A stretch of 64,000 bases of DNA from Burkholderia cenocepacia (GTDB lineage Bacteria > Pseudomonadota > Gammaproteobacteria > Burkholderiales > Burkholderiaceae). This document shows, piece after piece, positions 9,835 to 20,187 of this stretch. A program made the position numbers and the translations under genes. Numbering within the stretch: position 1 is the first letter of the stretch; each line of letters opens with the position of its first letter. Below the pieces are notes generated by a model. The model did no database searches. It worked only from the letters and a program-made list of their open reading frames with translations, and was not told the origin of the DNA. The DNA is taken from assembly GCF_900446215.1 (NCBI RefSeq), contig NZ_UAQZ01000002.1:1-64000 (forward strand), given 5' to 3'.

Positions 9835-10812
9835 ATGAATATGGCTCACAGCTCGGGCGCGCGGCGCGCCGGCGGTCCGGCGCGGGTGCGCCAGATGGCC
9901 GGCGGGTTGGCGGCCGCCGCGTCGATGCCGGTCCCGCGGCCGCCGCTCGCGAGCCTGGAGACGGTCTGCACGGTGGCGCGCGAAGGGTCGTTTCTCGCGG
10001 CTGCCGACGTCTCCGGCGTCACGCACGGTGCGATCAGCCGACGGGTGGCCGCCGTCGAAAACTGGCTCGGGATGGCGCTGTTCGAGCGGCATGCGCGCGG
10101 CGTGCGCCTGACGCCGGACGGGCAGCGCTTCGTCGGCCGGATCGAGCAGGCGTTCGCGATCATCGACAGCGCGGCCGATCAGTGGCGCTCGCCGCGCACG
10201 CCGCGACTCGTCCGGATGAGTGTGGTGCCCGCATTCGCGCAGCTGTGGCTGTTCGAGCGGCAACCCGCGCTCGAAAGCGAAGCGCCCGCGCTGCGCATCG
10301 AACTCGGCATCGAGCTGCGCAACGTGGATATCGCCGGCGGCGAAGCGGATCTGTCGATCCGTTACGGTCGCGGCAACTGGCGTCAGCTCGAAACCCGCCC
10401 GTTCATGCCGGAACGGCTGTATCCGGTCGCGCATCCGCGGCTCGCCGCGCAACTGGCAAGGATGCGCCGAGGAACAGGCGACGCGGCGTTGCTCGACATG
10501 CCGTTGCTGCACGATTCCGACGTGACCGGCTGGCGTACGTGGTTCGATGCGCTCGGCATTCCGTTCAAGCCGCGTGCGCAGGATCGCCGGTTCGAGGATT
10601 ACAACCTCGTGCTGGCGGCGGCCGAAGCCGGGCTCGGCGTGGCGCTCGCGCGCACGCCGCTTGCTGATGCGTATCTGCAGCGCAGCGCACTCGTGCGCGT
10701 GAGCCGTCACGAGGTCGATTCGTTGCTCAGCTATCACTTCGTGCATGCGAAGGGCGAGAATCGGCCGGAGGTCCTCGCGTTGATGGAGCGCATGGTGAAG
10801 GCGCTGCGCTAG
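9835..10812 (+). CDS. LysR-family regulator, divergent from the EamA exporter
   Basis: 325 residues as drawn, with a basic 30-40 residue leader before the DNA-binding domain, which begins around PPLASLETVCTVAREGSFLAAAD. Downstream in-frame ATGs (for example residue 31, MPVPRPPLAS) would give about 295 residues, the usual family length, so the true start may be further in. The effector half contains ADLSIRYGRGNW and EDYNLVLAAAEAGLGVAL, typical of GcvA-like members. It probably controls the divergent exporter. Confidence 0.82.
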   Translation: MNMAHSSGARRAGGPARVRQMAGGLAAAASMPVPRPPLASLETVCTVAREGSFLAAADVSGVTHGAISRRVAAVENWLGMALFERHARGVRLTPDGQRFVGRIEQAFAIIDSAADQWRSPRTPRLVRMSVVPAFAQLWLFERQPALESEAPALRIELGIELRNVDIAGGEADLSIRYGRGNWRQLETRPFMPERLYPVAHPRLAAQLARMRRGTGDAALLDMPLLHDSDVTGWRTWFDALGIPFKPRAQDRRFEDYNLVLAAAEAGLGVALARTPLADAYLQRSALVRVSRHEVDSLLSYHFVHAKGENRPEVLALMERMVKALR

Positions 10813-11033
10813 CGCGCAGCCGCGGCTCGCGCGGGCAAGCGCTTCGGCACGCGCGTCACGAATGCGGGCGGCCACGCGTTCCGGTTCGTTCGGCCGCTAC
10901 CGCCAAATCGTTACAATGCAGCCGCGGAAAACGGCGAGATCGCCGGAGTGAGGCAGAATCGCGCCTTTGGCCAGCGGATGGGCCAATCACCAACCATTGC
11001 AGTACGGGTTCAAATTTGCACAAAAGGGAACCG

Positions 11034-11699
11034 ATGAATAGACCAGACAAATCGTCGAAGGCGCGTGCGGCGCTGGATCAGCTTTTTTCCGGCCTGGCGC
11101 CTGCGGACGCGAAGCGCGAATCGCCGCGTCCGGGCAATCCGTTCGAAGCGGACGACGAGGTGTCGAGCGCATCCGGCGGTCGCGGCGGGGTGGAAGTCAC
11201 GCTGTCGACCCGCATCCAGCTGCGCGGTTATCCGAGCGCCGACGCGTTCATGAAGCGCATGGCCGAAGCGTGGGGCCTCGAGTGGGGCACCTACGACAGC
11301 GTCCGTGCGGTGGCGACGCTACCCGCCGGATGGCGCTCGCGCCGGCTTCCGGAAGTCACGCAGATCGTCGACGAGCGCGACGTGCTGCGCGCGGAGAGCA
11401 GCCTGCAGGGCGGCGAGATGTCGTATCTGAAGGTGCATCCGCGCTACTACATCGATGCGCGCAAGCGTTTCGGCTGGAGCAAGTCGTCGAAGGCATCCGA
11501 CGATCCGGATCTCGACGGCCCGGACTGGAACTGCTTCGTGATGGATCGGGAAAAGTCCATCGAACTGCACGAACTGACGACGTCGTCGTTGAAGGCCGAC
11601 ATCGACAATGCGCGGGCGACGCTGCTGAAATGGCTCGACGAGCACTATCCGAAACATCGTGATCCGTTCGCGTACTGGTCGGACTGTGAAGGGGCGTAA
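11034..11699 (+). CDS. Conserved hypothetical protein, charged and soluble
   Basis: 221 residues beginning MNRPDKSSKARAALDQLFSG, with an AAGGGA site seven bases before the ATG. There is no signal peptide or membrane segment. The middle holds a compact domain (STRIQLRGYPSADAFMKRMAEAWGLEWG) and the C-terminus is Trp- and Tyr-rich (LKWLDEHYPKHRDPFAYWSD). I do not recognise the family. A TACAAT sequence at about 10912 could serve as a -10 element. Confidence 0.7.
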   Translation: MNRPDKSSKARAALDQLFSGLAPADAKRESPRPGNPFEADDEVSSASGGRGGVEVTLSTRIQLRGYPSADAFMKRMAEAWGLEWGTYDSVRAVATLPAGWRSRRLPEVTQIVDERDVLRAESSLQGGEMSYLKVHPRYYIDARKRFGWSKSSKASDDPDLDGPDWNCFVMDREKSIELHELTTSSLKADIDNARATLLKWLDEHYPKHRDPFAYWSDCEGA

Positions 11700-11756
11700 G
11701 CCATATTGCATGGCGGCCGCCTCGATCCGTCGACTCGTTCGCCACGAGGGCGACCA

Positions 11757-12224
11757 TTGAAACGAGCGAGTGCGGTCCCGATTCTCTGCGCGGCGGTTGG
11801 CGCGGCGATCGCATCGACCGTCATCGAGTTGCTGCTCTGGGCGATGAGCGGCGATGACGCCGTCCGGAACCTGTTGCGCGACGCGCGCCTCACGGCCGCG
11901 ATCGTGATGGGGCCGCGCGTGCTCGGTGCGCCCGGCGGGTTCGATCCGCTGGTCATGGGCGTGGCGACGCTCGTGCATGCGGTGCTTTCGCTGGTCTATG
12001 CGGCCGTGCTGGTACGTGTCATCCGGCACCTGTCGCTCGGGCCCGCGTTACTCGCCGGCGACGTGTTCGGGCTCCTTCTGTACGGCGTGAACCTGTACGG
12101 GTTCACGACGATCTTTCCGTGGTTCACCGCGGTTCGCGACACGATCACGCTGATCGCTCATCTGATGTTCGGGATCACGGCGGCGGCCGTTTATTGCGTT
12201 GCCCAGCGCCACGCTACGCGCTGA
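11757..12224 (+). CDS. Small integral membrane protein, function unknown
   Basis: 155 residues from a TTG at 11757 that has GAGG eight bases upstream; this start places the first membrane helix (SAVPILCAAVGAAIASTVIELLLW) directly at the N-terminus. Three more hydrophobic stretches follow, around MGVATLVHAVLSLVYAAVLV, ALLAGDVFGLLLYGVNLYGF and LIAHLMFGITAAAVY. An upstream TTG at 11706 would add 17 unconserved-looking residues. The layout resembles YqhR/DUF-type membrane proteins but no named family is claimed. It is 57 bases after the previous gene, possibly cotranscribed. Confidence 0.6.
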   Translation: MKRASAVPILCAAVGAAIASTVIELLLWAMSGDDAVRNLLRDARLTAAIVMGPRVLGAPGGFDPLVMGVATLVHAVLSLVYAAVLVRVIRHLSLGPALLAGDVFGLLLYGVNLYGFTTIFPWFTAVRDTITLIAHLMFGITAAAVYCVAQRHATR

Positions 12225-12341
12225 TCCCGGCATCGACCGCCGCGGGCGTCAGCCATCTTCATCGGTGTCCCGACCTGCCGAAGCGAGAGGCGGGAAATCA
12301 GGCAGTACGCGACATGCCGATGCGACCGGCCTCGCACCCGC

Positions 12342-12986
12342 TCAGTCGAGCTTGCCGCGCAGCTCGTCGAACGGGATCATCACGTGCGCGCGATACGCAG
12401 GCCGCGCCTTCAATCGTTCATACCACGCCGTGACGTGCGGCACGTCGGGTCGCGCGATATCGAGCTCGAAATACCGGTAGAGGTGCGTGCCGACCGCGAT
12501 GTCGGCGAGCGTGATCGCGTCGCCCGCGAGAAACGGCTGCCCGGCCAGCACGGTGTCGAGCAGCCGGAAATACTGCGCGCATTGCGCGATGCTCTGTTCG
12601 ACGCGCACGGTGTCGCGTTGCTCGGGCGGCGTGCGGTAGTAGCCGCGGAACACGCCGTTGAGGAACGCCGGCTGCAGGGTCGTCTGCGCCCAGTCCATCC
12701 AGCGGTCGGCGCGCGACTGCTCGGCGGGATCGTCGCGCCAGAAGCCCGGGCGCCCGTGACGCGCGGCGAGGTAGCGCAGGATGCTGTGCGATTCCCAGAC
12801 GACGGTTCCGTCGTCGTCGATCACCGGGATGCGCCCGTGCGGGTTCATCGCGAGGAAGTCGGGCGTATCGAGCACGCCGAACCCGCCGCCGGCCGGTACG
12901 TGCCGATGCGGGAGCGCGAGCTCGTCGACGAGCCACATCACCTTCTGGACATTGAACGCGTTGCGTCGTCCCCATACCGTCAGCAT
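12342..12986 (-). CDS. Glutathione S-transferase family protein
   Basis: 214 residues. The N-terminal thioredoxin-like domain (about 1-80) carries GRRNAFNVQKVMWLVDEL and the glutathione-binding segment NPHGRIPVIDDDGTVVWESHSILRYL; the helical C-terminal domain contains LAGDAITLADIAVGTHLYRY with the conserved N-capping region. Members conjugate glutathione to electrophiles or act as thiol-disulfide oxidoreductases in the cytoplasm. It stands alone between the membrane protein (opposite strand) and the porin gene; its start is 102 bases from the porin stop. Confidence 0.88.
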   Translation of the reverse strand: MLTVWGRRNAFNVQKVMWLVDELALPHRHVPAGGGFGVLDTPDFLAMNPHGRIPVIDDDGTVVWESHSILRYLAARHGRPGFWRDDPAEQSRADRWMDWAQTTLQPAFLNGVFRGYYRTPPEQRDTVRVEQSIAQCAQYFRLLDTVLAGQPFLAGDAITLADIAVGTHLYRYFELDIARPDVPHVTAWYERLKARPAYRAHVMIPFDELRGKLD

Positions 12987-13036
12987 CGCGGGCTCCCTGT
13001 GTCGTGACGAACGTGAAGATGGACAGTGTAAACGCA

Positions 13037-13064
13037 GCAGGCGCGCCTCGTGGTGCGCGCCTGC
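13037..13064 (-). terminator. Probable terminator of the porin gene
   Basis: A perfect ten-base stem GCAGGCGCGC / GCGCGCCTGC with an eight-base loop lies 25 bases past the porin stop. On the minus strand it is followed by TGCGTTTA, a weak T-stretch, so termination could be only partial. Confidence 0.55.
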
Positions 13065-13088
13065 GGCGATCGTCGTGCGCCGGGACGA

Positions 13089-14261
13089 TCAGAACTTGTG
13101 GCGGATGCCGACGATCGCGAGCTCCTGCGTATCGGTGCCGGAGTTCATGCCGTACGCGCCCACCGATGCGGCGGCCTTCACGGTCGCGCCGCTCGCGTCG
13201 AGCGTGTTGCCGCTCGCCTTCTGGTAGCCGAACAGCGCATACAGGTCGGTGCGCTTCGACAGCGCATAGTCCGCGCCGAGGTTGACCTGGTTGTAGTGCG
13301 CGGAAGCCGGGCCCGTCAGCGACGTGTAGTTGTAGCCGACGCCCGCGCGCAGCGCCGGCGTGAACTGCCAGTTGAAGAACGCCGAGCCGTTGTTGAACTT
13401 CGCGTTCCGGTTGAACGCCGACAGCGTGTCCGCGCCGTACTGCGTGTTCGAATACGCGAGGCCGAAGGTCGCCGGCCCGGCCACGTACTGGCCAGCCACG
13501 CGCACGATCTGGATCGACTTCGCGCTCGAGAAGCCCTGGTTGATCACGGTGTTGAACAGCGTGTCGGAGCTGCTCGACCACGTCCGCACGCCATTGGCGA
13601 GCGTCGTGCCGCCGTTCGCGTAGAAGTAGCCGGCGCCGAGCGACAGCGGGCCGTTCGCGTAGCTCGCGCCGAAGCTGTAGGTGCGGCCGCTGCCGGTCGC
13701 GCCCGCGACGCCGCCGAAGCCGTACAGCGCGGCGAACTGGAAGCCGGAGATCAGCGGGCTCGTGTATTTCACCGAGTTGCTGACGCGCAGGCTGTTGTCG
13801 TAGTTGTCGAGGTCGCCCGGCGTCGCGAACACGCCGCCGAAGTAGTTGTCTTCGGTGAGGCCCTGTACGAGATCGACGATCGGATCGTACTGGCGGCCGA
13901 GCGTCACGGTGCCGTAGGTGCTGCTCGCGAGGCCGACGACGGCCTTGCGGCCGAATTCGCGCTGGCCCTGGCCGAGCGCGCCGGTGCCGATGTTGAAGCC
14001 GTTCTCGAGCTGGAACAGCGCGGACAGGCCGCTGCCGAGATCCTCGATGCCGCGCAGTCCCCAGCGGCTGCCCGACAGGTTGCCGCTGCCGAACTTGACG
14101 AGGTTCGACGCGTTGCTGCCGTTCGCGTTCTGCGCGTTGTGGACGTACGCGATGCCCGCGTCGGCGATGCCGTACAACGTGACGCTGCTTTGTGCGTGGG
14201 CGCCCGCGACGAAGAGCGCGGCCGGCAGCGCGAGCAACGCGAATGACCGGATCTGTTTCAT
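13089..14261 (-). CDS. Gram-negative general porin (OmpC-like, Porin_4)
   Basis: 390 residues forming a trimeric outer-membrane beta-barrel for passive uptake of small solutes. A 23-residue signal peptide (MKQIRSFALLALPAALFVAGAHA) is followed by SSVTLYGIADAGIAY, the hallmark opening of Burkholderiales porins; SGSRWGLRGIEDLGSGLSA and the GRKAVVGLAS/TLGRQYDP segment are also typical. The C-terminus ends in HKF, the terminal Phe needed for BAM recognition. It is a single-gene unit with its own terminator. Confidence 0.95.
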   Translation of the reverse strand: MKQIRSFALLALPAALFVAGAHAQSSVTLYGIADAGIAYVHNAQNANGSNASNLVKFGSGNLSGSRWGLRGIEDLGSGLSALFQLENGFNIGTGALGQGQREFGRKAVVGLASSTYGTVTLGRQYDPIVDLVQGLTEDNYFGGVFATPGDLDNYDNSLRVSNSVKYTSPLISGFQFAALYGFGGVAGATGSGRTYSFGASYANGPLSLGAGYFYANGGTTLANGVRTWSSSSDTLFNTVINQGFSSAKSIQIVRVAGQYVAGPATFGLAYSNTQYGADTLSAFNRNAKFNNGSAFFNWQFTPALRAGVGYNYTSLTGPASAHYNQVNLGADYALSKRTDLYALFGYQKASGNTLDASGATVKAAASVGAYGMNSGTDTQELAIVGIRHKF

Positions 14262-14746
14262 TGTTGAATTCCCCCGTTGGTCGATTGGTCTGACGAATCG
14301 GTGAACGATACGGACGGCGCATCGTCAAGGGAACCAATAAATTGTCGGATCGTTATGAGGCGGCGCGGCGATGGGTGTGCGCGCAACGAGCCGGCGCCTC
14401 GCGCGGGCGCCTGCGCGTCGTGGCGTTTCGTACCCGGGCATCCGCTCGATCCGTCGGAGACGATCGATGCGATCGTCGATCGCGCGCAACTCGATCGCGC
14501 GGTGGGGTATATCGGGCTCGGGCGAGATGAAGGCCGCCGGCACGCGCCCGCCGGCAGTCGTCGCGCGACGGGCCGGCCCGAACGCGCGGCCATGTGCGCA
14601 GCATGGCCATTCTTTCCCGTCTCGAAAATCTTGTAGCATCGCCGGAGTGCCGGTTGGCATGCCGCGATCACAGCCGCATGCCCGCTTTTCCGTTTGTTGT
14701 GACCCCGCCGCCATGCGTCGGCGGGGTCGATTCGCATGAGGTCAAT
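14262..14746. other. Intergenic region with porin promoter and AraC leader
   Basis: About 485 bases between the divergent porin and AraC-type genes. The porin side (14262-14345) is AT-richer and should contain its promoter. No gene with a convincing start was found. The AraC side ends in a strong hairpin at 14701-14728, listed separately. Confidence 0.45.
14701..14728 (+). promoter_or_regulatory. Strong hairpin in the leader of the AraC-type gene
   Basis: GACCCCGCCG pairs perfectly with CGGCGGGGTC around an eight-base loop, ending 18 bases before the ATG and next to the GAGGT ribosome-binding site. There is no T-run, so it may be an mRNA stability or translation-control element rather than a terminator. 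Confidence 0.4.
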
Positions 14747-15700
14747 ATGCGTCGCATTGGGCTTGTCCTCGTTCCTCAGTTTCAGGTAATGAGCCTGCTC
14801 GCGTTGTCCGTGTTCGACATCGCCAATCTCCGCGCGGGCCGCTCGCTCTATGAAGTGAGCGTGATCTCGGAGGATGGCGGCCCCGTGGAGGCGTCGTTCG
14901 GCATGTACGCATCAACGCAACCGGCGCGGCTGTCGGAATTGCACACGGTATTCGTCGGCGCTTCACTGTCGACGCCGCCGCTCACGGACCGCATGCGCGA
15001 ACTGCTGGTCGATCTGTCCGGCAAGGTCGAACGCATGGCGTCGATCTGCCTCGGTGCGTTTCTGCTAGCCGAGGCGGGCCTGCTGGACGGGCGCCGCGCA
15101 ACGACGCATTGGGCGTTTCTCGATCGGTTCAGGGATCGCTATCCCGCGGTATCGGTGGAGAAGGATTGCATCTTCGTGCGCGACGGCATGCTGTGGAGTT
15201 CGGCAGGAATGAGCACGGCCATGGACATGGCGCTCGCGATGCTCGAAGAGGATCTCGGCCCGGACGCCGCATTGCAGGTCGCGAAAGACCTGGTGCTCGA
15301 GCGCTGGAGGCGCTCGGGGTCGCAGCCGCAGTCGTCCGTGCTGATCGACCACCCCGCACGCAGCAATCGGATCCACGACGTCATCACGCACATCCGGGCG
15401 AATCTCGGCACCGATCTGACCGTCGACAAGCTCGCTGACGTGGCGAGGATGAGCAAGCGGCAGTTTACGCGCCGCTTCAAGGATGAAACCGGCCTGACGC
15501 CTGCAAAGGCAGTCGAGCGCATCCGGCTCGAAACGGCCCGGGATTTCGTGACGAGTTCGTCGTGGACCATCGACACGATCGCACGGGAAACCGGTTATGC
15601 GGATACCGAGCGGATGAGGCGGTCGTTCGTGCGTGCGTTTGGCCATCCGCCACAGGTCTTGCGGCGGCAGCGCAAGCCGGAACACGCGGACGCCGACTGA
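14747..15700 (+). CDS. GlxA-family AraC-type transcriptional regulator (DJ-1/PfpI fused to AraC)
   Basis: 317 residues from an ATG with GAGGTC six bases upstream. Residues 1-170 form a DJ-1/PfpI-like glutamine-amidotransferase fold with the nucleophile-elbow segment SICLGAFLLAEAGLLDGR (Cys at 101), which in these regulators senses a ligand rather than catalysing. Residues ~215-310 carry the double helix-turn-helix AraC domain (VDKLADVARMSKRQFTRRF and ARETGYADTERMRRSFVRAFG). Family members control glycine-betaine, carnitine or arginine metabolism. An IS110 element lies 16 bases after its stop, so any former downstream partner has been separated from it. Confidence 0.88.
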   Translation: MRRIGLVLVPQFQVMSLLALSVFDIANLRAGRSLYEVSVISEDGGPVEASFGMYASTQPARLSELHTVFVGASLSTPPLTDRMRELLVDLSGKVERMASICLGAFLLAEAGLLDGRRATTHWAFLDRFRDRYPAVSVEKDCIFVRDGMLWSSAGMSTAMDMALAMLEEDLGPDAALQVAKDLVLERWRRSGSQPQSSVLIDHPARSNRIHDVITHIRANLGTDLTVDKLADVARMSKRQFTRRFKDETGLTPAKAVERIRLETARDFVTSSSWTIDTIARETGYADTERMRRSFVRAFGHPPQVLRRQRKPEHADAD

Positions 15701-15716
15701 GTAACCGTCTTCCGAG

Positions 15717-16869
<1,153 letters not shown>

Positions 16870-16929
16870 TGAACATACAAGCGCGGCCGGCCGATACCGG
16901 GTCCCGCGCTGCAACATCATGGCACGAAA

Positions 16930-16949
16930 GGAGGGAACTGCGTCCCTCC
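16930..16949. repeat. Hairpin GGAGGGA / TCCCTCC beyond the IS110 leader
   Basis: A perfect seven-base stem with a six-base loop. On the minus strand it is followed by TTTCG, a weak terminator-like tail, but no minus-strand gene ends here. It may mark the outer end of the element or be chance. The rest of 16950-17362 has no recognisable gene. Confidence 0.3.
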
Positions 16950-17362
16950 ACGCGCGCCCATCGTCAATAGAATGTTCTTTGGGCGGTACCTGCTCGGGTA
17001 AGCCGAACCGAAGACTCGTCGACAGCGGACCGCACGCTCGTCCGCCCGCGGTTTTGCGAACCGTCCCTTGCAGCCCGCGTCATGTCGCCAGGCTGGAATC
17101 GTCCGTGTGTGCCGCAAGGACGCGCCCGGTCGCCGATTGCGTTGCCGCACGTGCGAAGCGTGTCCGGCATGTGCAGGCACGCCGTGCCGGCGCGCCGCGC
17201 GACGCGAATGACGCAACCGCCGAAGTGGCGCGGATCGGCGAAGCGCTGCACGGGTGGCGGTCGGCCTCGCGGGTGGCCGGGACGGCGCGCGTCGTCGGCG
17301 CCGTGTCGGGCGACACGCGGTTCGCGATGATGAAAACTGAACGGACGGTTGGGGCGCAGGAT

Positions 17363-17998
17363 ATGTCAGATGCAGCGATGAAAGACGACTCGTCGCCTGT
17401 TGTATATGTCGTCGACGACGATCCGGCCATACGCGCATCGCTCGATACGTTGTTGCGATCGCTGGGCCTGCGCGTCGTGACCTTCGCGAGTACCGCGGAG
17501 CTGCGCGCGACGCACCGGGAGAATGTCACGAGCTGCCTGTTGCTCGATGTGCGGCTGCGCGGGGAGAGCGGGCTGGTGTTTCAGCAGGCGTCGGACCGGC
17601 CGTCGATCCCGATCGTCGTCATCACGGGGTTCGCGGACGTCGAAGTGTGTCGCAAGGCGCTGAAGGGCGGCGCGGTCGATTTTCTCGTGAAGCCGTTCAC
17701 CGACCACGAGTTGATCGACGCCGTGAACCTGGCGCTGTCGCTGGATGCGGCACGGCGAGTCCGCAACGACACGCACGACGAGTTGCGGCAGTCGTTCGAG
17801 TTGCTCACGCGCCGCGAGCGCGAAGTGCTTGCGTACGTCGTCAGCGGCGCGCTGAACAAGCAGATCGCGTCGCATCTCGGATTGAGCCTGATCACCATCA
17901 AGCAGCATCGCGCAGCGGTGATGCGCAAGATGAATGCGTCGTCGCTTGCGGATCTCGTGCGCAAGTCCGAGGCGATCGGCGTGCAACTGGCGACATGA
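17363..17998 (+). CDS. FixJ/NarL-type response regulator (receiver plus LuxR HTH)
   Basis: 211 residues. The receiver domain (about 12-125) has the acidic pocket VVDDD, the phosphoacceptor Asp in LLLDVRL, the conserved Thr in VITGFADV and Lys in VKPF. The LuxR helix-turn-helix (about 145-205) contains LTRREREVLAYVVSG, NKQIASHLGLSLITIKQHRA. The FixJ-like TGFADV...GAVDFLVKPF sequence fits a partner histidine kinase of the FixL class. The start chosen is MSDAAMKDDS; AGGA is only three bases before it, and ATGs at 17378 or further upstream are possible. It converges on the kinase gene 18 bases away, its probable partner. Confidence 0.88.
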   Translation: MSDAAMKDDSSPVVYVVDDDPAIRASLDTLLRSLGLRVVTFASTAELRATHRENVTSCLLLDVRLRGESGLVFQQASDRPSIPIVVITGFADVEVCRKALKGGAVDFLVKPFTDHELIDAVNLALSLDAARRVRNDTHDELRQSFELLTRREREVLAYVVSGALNKQIASHLGLSLITIKQHRAAVMRKMNASSLADLVRKSEAIGVQLAT

Positions 17999-18016
17999 CG
18001 CCGCGCGCCGCGAGCG

Positions 18017-19258
18017 TCATGCGGCCGGGTCGGTCGTGCGCGGGTGGGCCGGCAGTGCGAACGAGAAGCAGCAGCCGGCGCCCGGTTCGCCGCGTGCCCA
18101 GATGCGCCCGTGATGGGCGTCGACGATCGAGCGTGCGACCGTGAGACCCATTCCCATGCCGTCGTATTTGCTCGTGAAAAACGGATCGAAAAGCCGATCG
18201 ATCGATTGCTGTTCGATACCCGGCCCCGTGTCGCATACGTCGAACACGACTTCGGCGTCGCTCAGCCTGGCCGAGACCGTCAGCATGCGCGCGTGCGACG
18301 GGCCGCTTTCGATCGCCTGGATGCCGTTCATCATCAGGTTCGCGAGCACCTGCTGGACCTGCACGGGATCGGCGAACAGGCGCGCGTCGGCATCGATGTT
18401 GCTGTCGACGCGAACGTTGCGTGCAGCGGCTTCCGGCGCGATCAGGAACAGCGCAGCGTGCACGGCGTCGGCGGCCGCGAAGTCGACGCACTTCGCCGGC
18501 GCCTTGCCGATGAAGCCGCGAATCTTGCGGCAGATTTCCGTCGCATCGCGCGCCCACCGGGCGGCCTGCGTGATCGCGGCAGCGGCCTCGGCGACGTCGG
18601 GCTCGTCGCGCTCGAGCCAGCGCAGCGCCGCTTCGGCCGACGAACCGACGGCCGACAGCGGCTGGCTGACCTCATGCAGGATCGAGGCCGACATCTCCGC
18701 AAACAGCGACACGCGGGCCGCGCGTGCGGCTTCCGCGCGCAATATCGCGAGCCGGTCGCTGTTCTCCTTCTGCTCGGTCACGTCGAACGCATAGAAATGC
18801 AGGCGCCGGTAGCCGTCCTCGTGCTTCGGCAGCGAGCAGCGCCATACGATCGGTACGCGGCGCCCCTTGAACGTCACGAGCGTGCGCTCGCCCTGGCAGG
18901 CGGTCCGGTTTTCGTAGATCGCGCGCAGCACCGCGCTGTTGCTGAGCCGGTCGGCCGGCAACAGGATCTCCGCGTGCTGTAGGAAATGCTCTTTCGATTC
19001 GGCGTCGAAGAGTTGCACCACCGCGTCGTTGGCCGCCACGAACGCATGCAGCGCGCGCAGCCGGGCGACGGCCTGCGGATGCTCGTCGAAATAGCGGTCG
19101 ATATCCGAGACCCCGGCCATCTTCAGTTCCTTCACCGCGCGATAAACGCGCGACCAGTCTTCGATCAGGATCGGTATCGGCGCCGACAGGAAGAGCTCGC
19201 TTTCCGCTGGATGAGGGGCGTCAGGCGGTGCGATCGTCGGGGCTGCGGACGTGGACAT
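18017..19258 (-). CDS. Soluble PAS-type sensor histidine kinase (HPK4/FixL-like)
   Basis: 413 residues with no clear transmembrane helix, so probably cytoplasmic. The N-terminal ~60-180 segment (PIPILIEDWSRVYRAVKELK, and a PAS-like stretch ending RLHFYAFDVTEQKENSDRL) is the sensor. The phosphorylated His lies in SILHEVSQPLSAVG, the HPK4 form; the N box is LMMNGIQAIE, G1 is DTGPGIE and G2 is GMGMGL. It likely phosphorylates the convergent FixJ-like regulator and perhaps the receiver-only protein at 20188. The ATG at 19258 lacks a strong ribosome-binding site, and an in-frame start 36 codons upstream exists. Confidence 0.87.
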   Translation of the reverse strand: MSTSAAPTIAPPDAPHPAESELFLSAPIPILIEDWSRVYRAVKELKMAGVSDIDRYFDEHPQAVARLRALHAFVAANDAVVQLFDAESKEHFLQHAEILLPADRLSNSAVLRAIYENRTACQGERTLVTFKGRRVPIVWRCSLPKHEDGYRRLHFYAFDVTEQKENSDRLAILRAEAARAARVSLFAEMSASILHEVSQPLSAVGSSAEAALRWLERDEPDVAEAAAAITQAARWARDATEICRKIRGFIGKAPAKCVDFAAADAVHAALFLIAPEAAARNVRVDSNIDADARLFADPVQVQQVLANLMMNGIQAIESGPSHARMLTVSARLSDAEVVFDVCDTGPGIEQQSIDRLFDPFFTSKYDGMGMGLTVARSIVDAHHGRIWARGEPGAGCCFSFALPAHPRTTDPAA

Positions 19259-19623
19259 GGGGACGTGGTGCTCGCTGAGGTTCGCGCGCGGCGCGAAACC
19301 GGATGACCGGAAGTGACGCATCGGGACGACGAACGACGTGCGCGTCCGACGTCGATGTAGCTGCAACTATAAAGCAGATCGCCGCGTGCTGCTGACCGCG
19401 ACCGCGGGCGGATGCAGGCCGGCGCGACGGTCAGACTTTGGTATGGGAAGGCATCGACCACGGTCTGATGGATCGAAAAAAACCGTTCCTCTAGACTCGA
19501 TTCCAACGTGAGTGAAGCGCGCGGCGCGGCCGATGGCGAAGCGGCAATGTTCGCGATGCGTCGGTGCGACGGATTGATCGCGCGAGCCGCGCATGCGCAT
19601 CCAATGCGAGGGGAACGGTAGAG
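19259..19623. other. Divergent intergenic region, kinase / DUF3331
   Basis: 365 bases separating the minus-strand kinase from the plus-strand DUF3331 gene. It should hold both promoters; an AT-rich patch lies at 19358-19378 and another around 19474-19495 (ATCGAAAAAAACCGTTCC). No further gene was identified. Confidence 0.4.
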
Positions 19624-20049
19624 ATGACGCAGCCAACGTGTGCATACGACGATGTATTCGAACGCGCGCTGATGGGCCTGCTGGATCCGTCGAGAACGGC
19701 GGGCGTGCCCGGCTCGCACCGGCGGCGCGTGCGCGGCAAGCGCAATGACGGCGCGCGCGAGACCGGCGCGCCGGTGGCCTCGCGGATCAGGATCGTCGAG
19801 ATTCTGTCGGATACCGCTGTCAGCGTGCGCTGGAGCGACCCGAGGTACGGGCATTTCGGCGAACAGCTGTGGCATTGCGTGACCGCGAGAACGGCGTCGC
19901 GCTGCGTGCTGACCGGTGCGCCGATCAAGCCGGGCGATCGCGTGTATCGGCCGCGGGGGCGCGGCCGCACCGTTCCGTGCAACTGGGACAGGATGATCCA
20001 TGCCGCGGCAGTCGCCCCGGCGCCGTGCGCCGGCGCGGACGGCCGGTGA
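19624..20049 (+). CDS. DUF3331 domain-containing protein
   Basis: 141 residues. The conserved core runs from about residue 55 to 125: RIRIVEILSDTAVSVRWSDP, HFGEQLWHC, and CVLTGAPIKPGDRVYRPR ending near NWDRMI. This small domain is known mainly from Burkholderia and has no assigned function; the paired Cys residues and the SGxxIxxGDxVyrP-like turn suggest a zinc-ribbon-like or beta fold. GGGGAACGG lies upstream of the ATG. It sits between the histidine kinase and the receiver-only regulator and may be part of the same signalling locus. Confidence 0.75.
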   Translation: MTQPTCAYDDVFERALMGLLDPSRTAGVPGSHRRRVRGKRNDGARETGAPVASRIRIVEILSDTAVSVRWSDPRYGHFGEQLWHCVTARTASRCVLTGAPIKPGDRVYRPRGRGRTVPCNWDRMIHAAAVAPAPCAGADGR

Positions 20050-20187
20050 CGCGCGAGCGGGTGCGGTCGGTATCGGCTGCACCATACCTCGGCATGATTG
20101 TCGGCACCGGGGGCGGTCGGTACGCTGTCCGAAATCCGGTTGCGTTCCCGGCCCTGCCAGCGAGCGTGGCGTCACGCGAGACACTCT

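Noticed and set aside
19367..19645. Minus-strand 92-residue frame between the kinase and DUF3331 genes
   Set aside because: No ribosome-binding site, no recognisable domain, and it would cover the divergent promoters.
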